NCBI GenBank assembly: GCA_945903305.1
Contig: CAMDOA010000020.1
Location: 1 to 38,056, forward strand
Length of the DNA stretch: 38,056 nucleotides
Source: Chitinophaga pinensis
GTDB taxonomy: Bacteria; Bacteroidota; Bacteroidia; Chitinophagales; UBA10324
Direction of reading: 5' to 3'
Shown: piece by piece, positions 34,613-38,056 of the stretch
Layout of the letters: every line of letters begins with the position of its first letter
Numbering within the stretch: the stretch's first letter is position 1
Translations under genes and position numbers: made by a program
The notes under the pieces: generated by a model
Seen by the model: the letters and a program-made list of their open reading frames with translations, nothing else
Database searches by the model: none
What the model was told of the DNA's origin: nothing

Positions 34613-35038
34613 TTACTTTTTTCTCACTGCGTATTTCAACAAGAATTCTTCGGCATTCAGAATTTCAATATCGGAGAAATAGAAATCGCCCTTGTCTTCT
34701 GTAACAATGCACTTGCATTTTGAATGAGTGGCTGAATAATATTCCAATCCATCTTCAAAATCATGAATGGATTTGTTTGAATTTACTTTTTTAACAGCAA
34801 CCGAATCAATGGTTGTAATCTTTAATTTCTCAGAAAGCAGTACTAATTTCTTTCTGGCCAACGCATTTCCATTTTTCTTTTCAGCAAAATAATAAGTAAT
34901 TGCCAGACACAACGGAGAAGTAAAAACTTCGAACCTTGAATCGTCACACAAACTTAGCAAGCGTGAACAATTGGTGAATAAGGGATATTCGTTACATGCA
35001 ACGGCCACCAAAATATTGGCCTCTAAAAATACTTTCAC
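34613..35038 (-). CDS. PIN-domain toxin-like protein
   Basis: A 141-residue PIN-fold protein, typically an RNase toxin. The start is GTG at 35038, overlapping the antitoxin stop by one base. The N terminus reads MKVFLEANIL, so the first conserved acidic residue, nearly always Asp in PIN domains, is Glu6 (codon GAG). Further acidic residues are present: Asp93, Glu95 and Asp96 in SIHDFEDGLEY, and Asp115 and Asp118 in TEDKGDF. The protein therefore has a nearly full active site with one conservative change. It is probably the toxin partner of the 35038-35298 gene. Activity on RNA is uncertain because of Glu6. Confidence 0.82.
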   Translation of the reverse strand: MKVFLEANILVAVACNEYPLFTNCSRLLSLCDDSRFEVFTSPLCLAITYYFAEKKNGNALARKKLVLLSEKLKITTIDSVAVKKVNSNKSIHDFEDGLEYYSATHSKCKCIVTEDKGDFYFSDIEILNAEEFLLKYAVRKK

Positions 35039-35298
35039 TATTTCTTAAACTTGGTGAAATATTCTTTGCGCATGTCCTTTTTGGTGCGTGGCTTATGATT
35101 GTAAACCACCTGACCTTCGCTCACCATATTCACCCAATCAGAAACCGGTAGTTCATCCAATGATTTATAGCTTGAACTGGTTACTTTATTCAATAAAAAT
35201 TCAGTAAGCCGCGATAAGCTGATATTGTTCGCATCAGCAAATTTTTTTGCATTCTGAATGACCGCTTCGTTAAAACTTAAAGTGATTTTGGCATCCAT
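35038..35298 (-). CDS. Antitoxin of the PIN toxin (DUF6364-like)
   Basis: An 86-residue protein beginning MDAKITLSFNEAVIQNAKKFADANNISLSRLTEFLL, the short ribbon-helix-helix-type opening of the DUF6364 antitoxin group. Its C-terminal tail is basic (NHKPRTKKDMRKEYFTKFKK) and would wrap the toxin. The gene precedes the PIN gene with a one-base overlap, the standard order for an antitoxin-toxin pair. Two exact 11-base direct repeats at 35308-35318 and 35330-35340 in its promoter are candidate operator sites for autoregulation. Confidence 0.85.
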   Translation of the reverse strand: MDAKITLSFNEAVIQNAKKFADANNISLSRLTEFLLNKVTSSSYKSLDELPVSDWVNMVSEGQVVYNHKPRTKKDMRKEYFTKFKK

Positions 35299-35307
35299 AA
35301 TTTAATT

Positions 35308-35345
35308 TTATACGACAAAGATAAATATCTTATACGACAATCAAA
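35308..35345 (-). promoter_or_regulatory. Toxin-antitoxin promoter with two direct-repeat operators
   Basis: On the minus strand a -33 TTTG (35345-35342) and an exact -7 box TATCTTTG (35323-35316) are 18 bases apart, 17 bases before the antitoxin ATG. The identical 11-mer TTGTCGTATAA occurs at 35340-35330 and 35318-35308, 22 bases apart, so both copies are on the same face of the helix. One copy lies between the promoter elements and the other starts within the -7 box. Confidence 0.75.
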
Positions 35346-35464
35346 ATATTTTTCAATTGTTTTCAACCTTAGAATAGTATGAATCCAATTATTTTCTGTT
35401 GATAATAGCTCTTACTAAATAGCGTTTTGCTTTTCTTTAAATTTAATTTTGGTTTGCAGCATTC

Positions 35465-38056
35465 ATGAATTTCATAAACATTTTTTATCAATTATTTACT
35501 AAGCAAATTATTTTATTTGCTTTGGTTACTATTCATTATTCACTATTCACGATTCATTTTTCTTCCGCACAAACCATTTACGAATTCCGTTCAAAGAAAA
35601 TTATTAAGCCACAATCAATAAACAGCATTGATACGCTGAGCATTGTTCCCGGAAGTGTTTCACTCATTAACTCTTGTAATGGCTCAGCATTTTCCACCAA
35701 TGATTTTATAGTTAATTATTCGTTGAATACTATTCAATTGTTACCTAAAATAAAATGCGATACCATAATTGTGAAGTATAGAGTATTTCCTTTCAATCTT
35801 TCAAAAACAATTTTTCATAAAGATTTTATTACTTATAACAAGCGCGACAGTTTAATGAACGCGCCTTTTTATATTCCGGAAAAACTGAATGATGATATTT
35901 TTAATTTAGGAAGTGTTGATTACGATGGAAATTTTTCGCGTGGAATTTCATTCGGTAATAATCAGGATTTAGTGGTGAACAGCGCACTTAACTTGCAAAT
36001 GAGCGGGCGATTGGCAGGTGATGTAATGCTGAATGCTGCAATATCTGATAACAATATTCCAATTCAACCAGAAGGTAACACCGCACAATTACAGGAATTT
36101 GATAAAGTTTATATTCAGTTAAGCAAGAAACAATCATCACTAACAGTTGGCGATTTTGACTGGAAAATACCTGAAAGTTATTTTCTGAATTATTACAAGA
36201 AGCAACAAGGAGCTGCGATTCAATCTTCCTACAAAGTGAATGAGAAATGGAAAGGAAAAACTTTATTAAGCGCGGCTGCTTCAAAAGGAAAATACACCCG
36301 CAATCAATTTGATGGACAAGAAGGAAATCAGGGACCCTATAAAATGACCGGAGCAAATGGCGAAACCTTCATTATCATTTTGGCTGGAACCGAAAAAGTT
36401 TTTGTGGATGGTGTATTGATGAAGCGCGGAGAAGATGCCGATTATATAATTGATTACAATTCAGGGGAAGTAAAATTTATGCCCCGTAAACTTATTACGC
36501 AGGATTCACGAATCAGTATTGAGTTTGAATATTCTGATAAAAATTATTTCCGTTCCACACTTTCCGGCACTCAGCAAATGGAAAATGATAAATGGAAATT
36601 CACTTTCAATTTTTATTCAGAAGGTGATGCAAAGAATCAACCGCTTCAACAAACACTCGACACGGCACAAAAAAGAATATTATTTAATGCAGGCGACTCA
36701 TTGCAAAATGCGTTCGACCAAAGTGTTGACAGTATTGGCTGGAATGCCGATCGGATTCTTTACAAAAAAATTGACAGTGCAGGTTTCGGAATTATTTATG
36801 TGTATTCAATAAATCCTGACAGCGCAAAATATTCATTGCAGTTTTCATATACAGGCGAACGCAAGGGGCATTATGTGGTTGCGAGTTCTACTGCAAATGG
36901 TCGCGTGTACAAATGGGTTGCTCCATTGCTGGGTGTGTTGCAGGGAAATTATGAACCGCTCATTCCGCTCATTGCTCCACAAAAAACACAAATGTTCACG
37001 CTTGGTGTGAATCGGAAAATTTCCAAATCAGGAATAATAAATTGGGAAGGAGCAATCAGTAATAAAGACCTGAATCTTTTTTCTTCACTGAATGATAATA
37101 ACAATCAGGGATACGCTTCCAGAATTTCGGTTGTCAATGATTTTAAATTGAAAAGGCAGGAAAAAAGTGTTCCTCTATTAAACATAAATGCATCGTATGA
37201 ATATTCTGGGGAAACCTTTACTCCTGTTGAAAGATATCGACCTGTGGAATTTGACAGAGACTGGAATTTAACTTCAACCGACACATCAACAGTTGAACAA
37301 TTTGTAACGGCAGGAACAGGATTAAAATTGCCGAAGAACGGAAGCGTGTTTTACTACTTATCCTTTTTTCAGCGTACTGGTTTTTATTCGGGCATTCGTC
37401 ATCAGTTAAATTCAAATTTAAATTTTAAAGGTTGGCGCTTTAATTCTCAATCAAGTATTCTTCAATCGCAAAGTTCATATACCTCTTCTCAGTTTGTTCG
37501 TCCGTTGCTGGAGCTGAATTATTCAATCAAAAGGTTAAAAGGAATTACCCCCGGAATAAAATGGCAGCGTGAATGCAACAGCATAAAAATCCTGAATGCT
37601 GATTCATTAAGTCCAGCAAGTTTTTTGTGGGATGAATACACAGCAATTATAAAAACATCGGATACCAGCAGATTACATTTTGCATTAGCGGCAAGCGAAC
37701 GCGATGATTACAAACCGGTGCAAAATAATTTTAACTATTCAACAACAGCTTACACCGGTTCATTAAATGGAGAATACAATTCGAAAAAAAATATGCGCAT
37801 CGCTTTGGATTTAACTTATCGTGAATTGCATGTTTCAGATACTTCAATCACGAAACAGAAACCTGACCAGTCGATGCTCGGAAGAACCGAATGGAGTTTT
37901 GTGGTGAAGAAAGGGTTCATCACATCGCAAAATGTTTATGGTGTTGGCAGCGTGCAGGAACAAAAACAGGAATTCGTTTATGTACTTGTTCCTGCCGGAC
38001 AAGGGGTGTACAGTTACGCAGGGGATTTTAATTCAAATGGTGTGAAAGATTTGAAT
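35465..38056 (+). CDS. Large secreted/outer-membrane protein, incomplete at the window edge
   Basis: An uninterrupted frame starts at the ATG at 35465 and runs 864 codons to the last base without a stop, so the 3' end lies outside. Residues 1-35 form a signal peptide (hydrophobic core IILFALVTIHYSLFTIHFSSAQ) encoded partly by a heptanucleotide tract. A domain near residues 293-363 contains GTEKVFVDGVLMKRGEDADYI, DYNSGEVKF and ITQDSRI. I recall similar segments in very large outer-membrane proteins of the Bacteroidota/Chlorobi group. The rest is rich in short alternating strands with aromatic residues, as in a beta-barrel. The visible end (GDFNSNGVKDLN) looks like an EF-hand-like calcium loop. 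The function is unknown. Confidence 0.8.
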   Translation, partial: MNFINIFYQLFTKQIILFALVTIHYSLFTIHFSSAQTIYEFRSKKIIKPQSINSIDTLSIVPGSVSLINSCNGSAFSTNDFIVNYSLNTIQLLPKIKCDTIIVKYRVFPFNLSKTIFHKDFITYNKRDSLMNAPFYIPEKLNDDIFNLGSVDYDGNFSRGISFGNNQDLVVNSALNLQMSGRLAGDVMLNAAISDNNIPIQPEGNTAQLQEFDKVYIQLSKKQSSLTVGDFDWKIPESYFLNYYKKQQGAAIQSSYKVNEKWKGKTLLSAAASKGKYTRNQFDGQEGNQGPYKMTGANGETFIIILAGTEKVFVDGVLMKRGEDADYIIDYNSGEVKFMPRKLITQDSRISIEFEYSDKNYFRSTLSGTQQMENDKWKFTFNFYSEGDAKNQPLQQTLDTAQKRILFNAGDSLQNAFDQSVDSIGWNADRILYKKIDSAGFGIIYVYSINPDSAKYSLQFSYTGERKGHYVVASSTANGRVYKWVAPLLGVLQGNYEPLIPLIAPQKTQMFTLGVNRKISKSGIINWEGAISNKDLNLFSSLNDNNNQGYASRISVVNDFKLKRQEKSVPLLNINASYEYSGETFTPVERYRPVEFDRDWNLTSTDTSTVEQFVTAGTGLKLPKNGSVFYYLSFFQRTGFYSGIRHQLNSNLNFKGWRFNSQSSILQSQSSYTSSQFVRPLLELNYSIKRLKGITPGIKWQRECNSIKILNADSLSPASFLWDEYTAIIKTSDTSRLHFALAASERDDYKPVQNNFNYSTTAYTGSLNGEYNSKKNMRIALDLTYRELHVSDTSITKQKPDQSMLGRTEWSFVVKKGFITSQNVYGVGSVQEQKQEFVYVLVPAGQGVYSYAGDFNSNGVKDLN
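35528..35562. repeat. Heptanucleotide repeat tract, ACTATTC family (5 units)
   Basis: Five consecutive 7-base units (ACTATTC, ATTATTC, ACTATTC, ACGATTC, ATTTTTC) span 35 bases of the signal-peptide coding region of the gene starting at 35465 and encode TIHYSLFTIHFS. The length equals that of the two sorting-domain tracts. Confidence 0.72.

Overview
The window is AT-rich chromosomal DNA from a member of the Bacteroidota. Four features support this: secreted proteins with type IX secretion (T9SS) type A and type B C-terminal sorting domains, SprB-type adhesin repeats, a TonB-dependent receptor with a carboxypeptidase-regulatory-like N-terminal domain, and several promoters with the Bacteroidota -7 box TAnnTTTG. 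The order within the phylum cannot be fixed from the sequence alone. No tRNA, rRNA, CRISPR array, transposase or phage gene was seen, and no gap longer than 300 bases lacks a gene.

Layout. Bases 1-5115 are minus-strand genes: a coiled-coil protein, an ArsC-like protein, two T9SS cargo proteins, a 5'-truncated third cargo and a lipoprotein. Bases 5263-8569 hold ftsK followed by a LolA-like carrier gene. Bases 8684-11055 hold lpdA, an Rrf2 regulator and a DUF2061 membrane protein, with a perfect inverted repeat between the last two. Bases 11063-16223 are two large T9SS cargo genes on the minus strand: an SprB-repeat protein and a sortilin-like beta-propeller. Bases 16334-20807 hold lipA with an overlapping upstream gene, osmC, and a TonB-dependent receptor. 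Bases 20915-24480 are a tight plus-strand cluster: methyltransferase, PAP2 phosphatase, ZIP transporter, enoyl-CoA hydratase and FkbM methyltransferase. They are followed by a dienoyl-CoA-reductase-like SDR and yqgE on the minus strand. Bases 26217-30758 hold a lipoprotein, a stand-alone HsdR_N nuclease-fold protein, AMP nucleosidase, holA, a small hypothetical gene and sucC. Bases 30759-34537 are a three-gene minus-strand operon: a TMTC-like GT-C glycosyltransferase with TPRs, an isoaspartyl peptidase and a GT2 glycosyltransferase. Bases 34613-35346 are a PIN-type toxin-antitoxin module with its promoter. From 35465 to the window edge runs a large, incomplete secreted or outer-membrane protein gene.

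How the genes fit together. Central metabolism is represented by lpdA, lipA and sucC (lipoyl enzymes and TCA cycle), by beta-oxidation-type enzymes, and by AMP nucleosidase. Envelope functions dominate the rest: T9SS cargo, a TonB receptor, LolA, lipoproteins and glycosyltransferases. The most unusual signals are degenerate 35-base tracts built of five heptanucleotides, which occur at flexible protein positions and differ in sequence family between two paralogous sorting domains. Next is a toxin-antitoxin promoter carrying two direct repeats exactly 22 bases apart, with a Glu in place of the first PIN-domain Asp. Third is the palindromic candidate Rrf2 operator.
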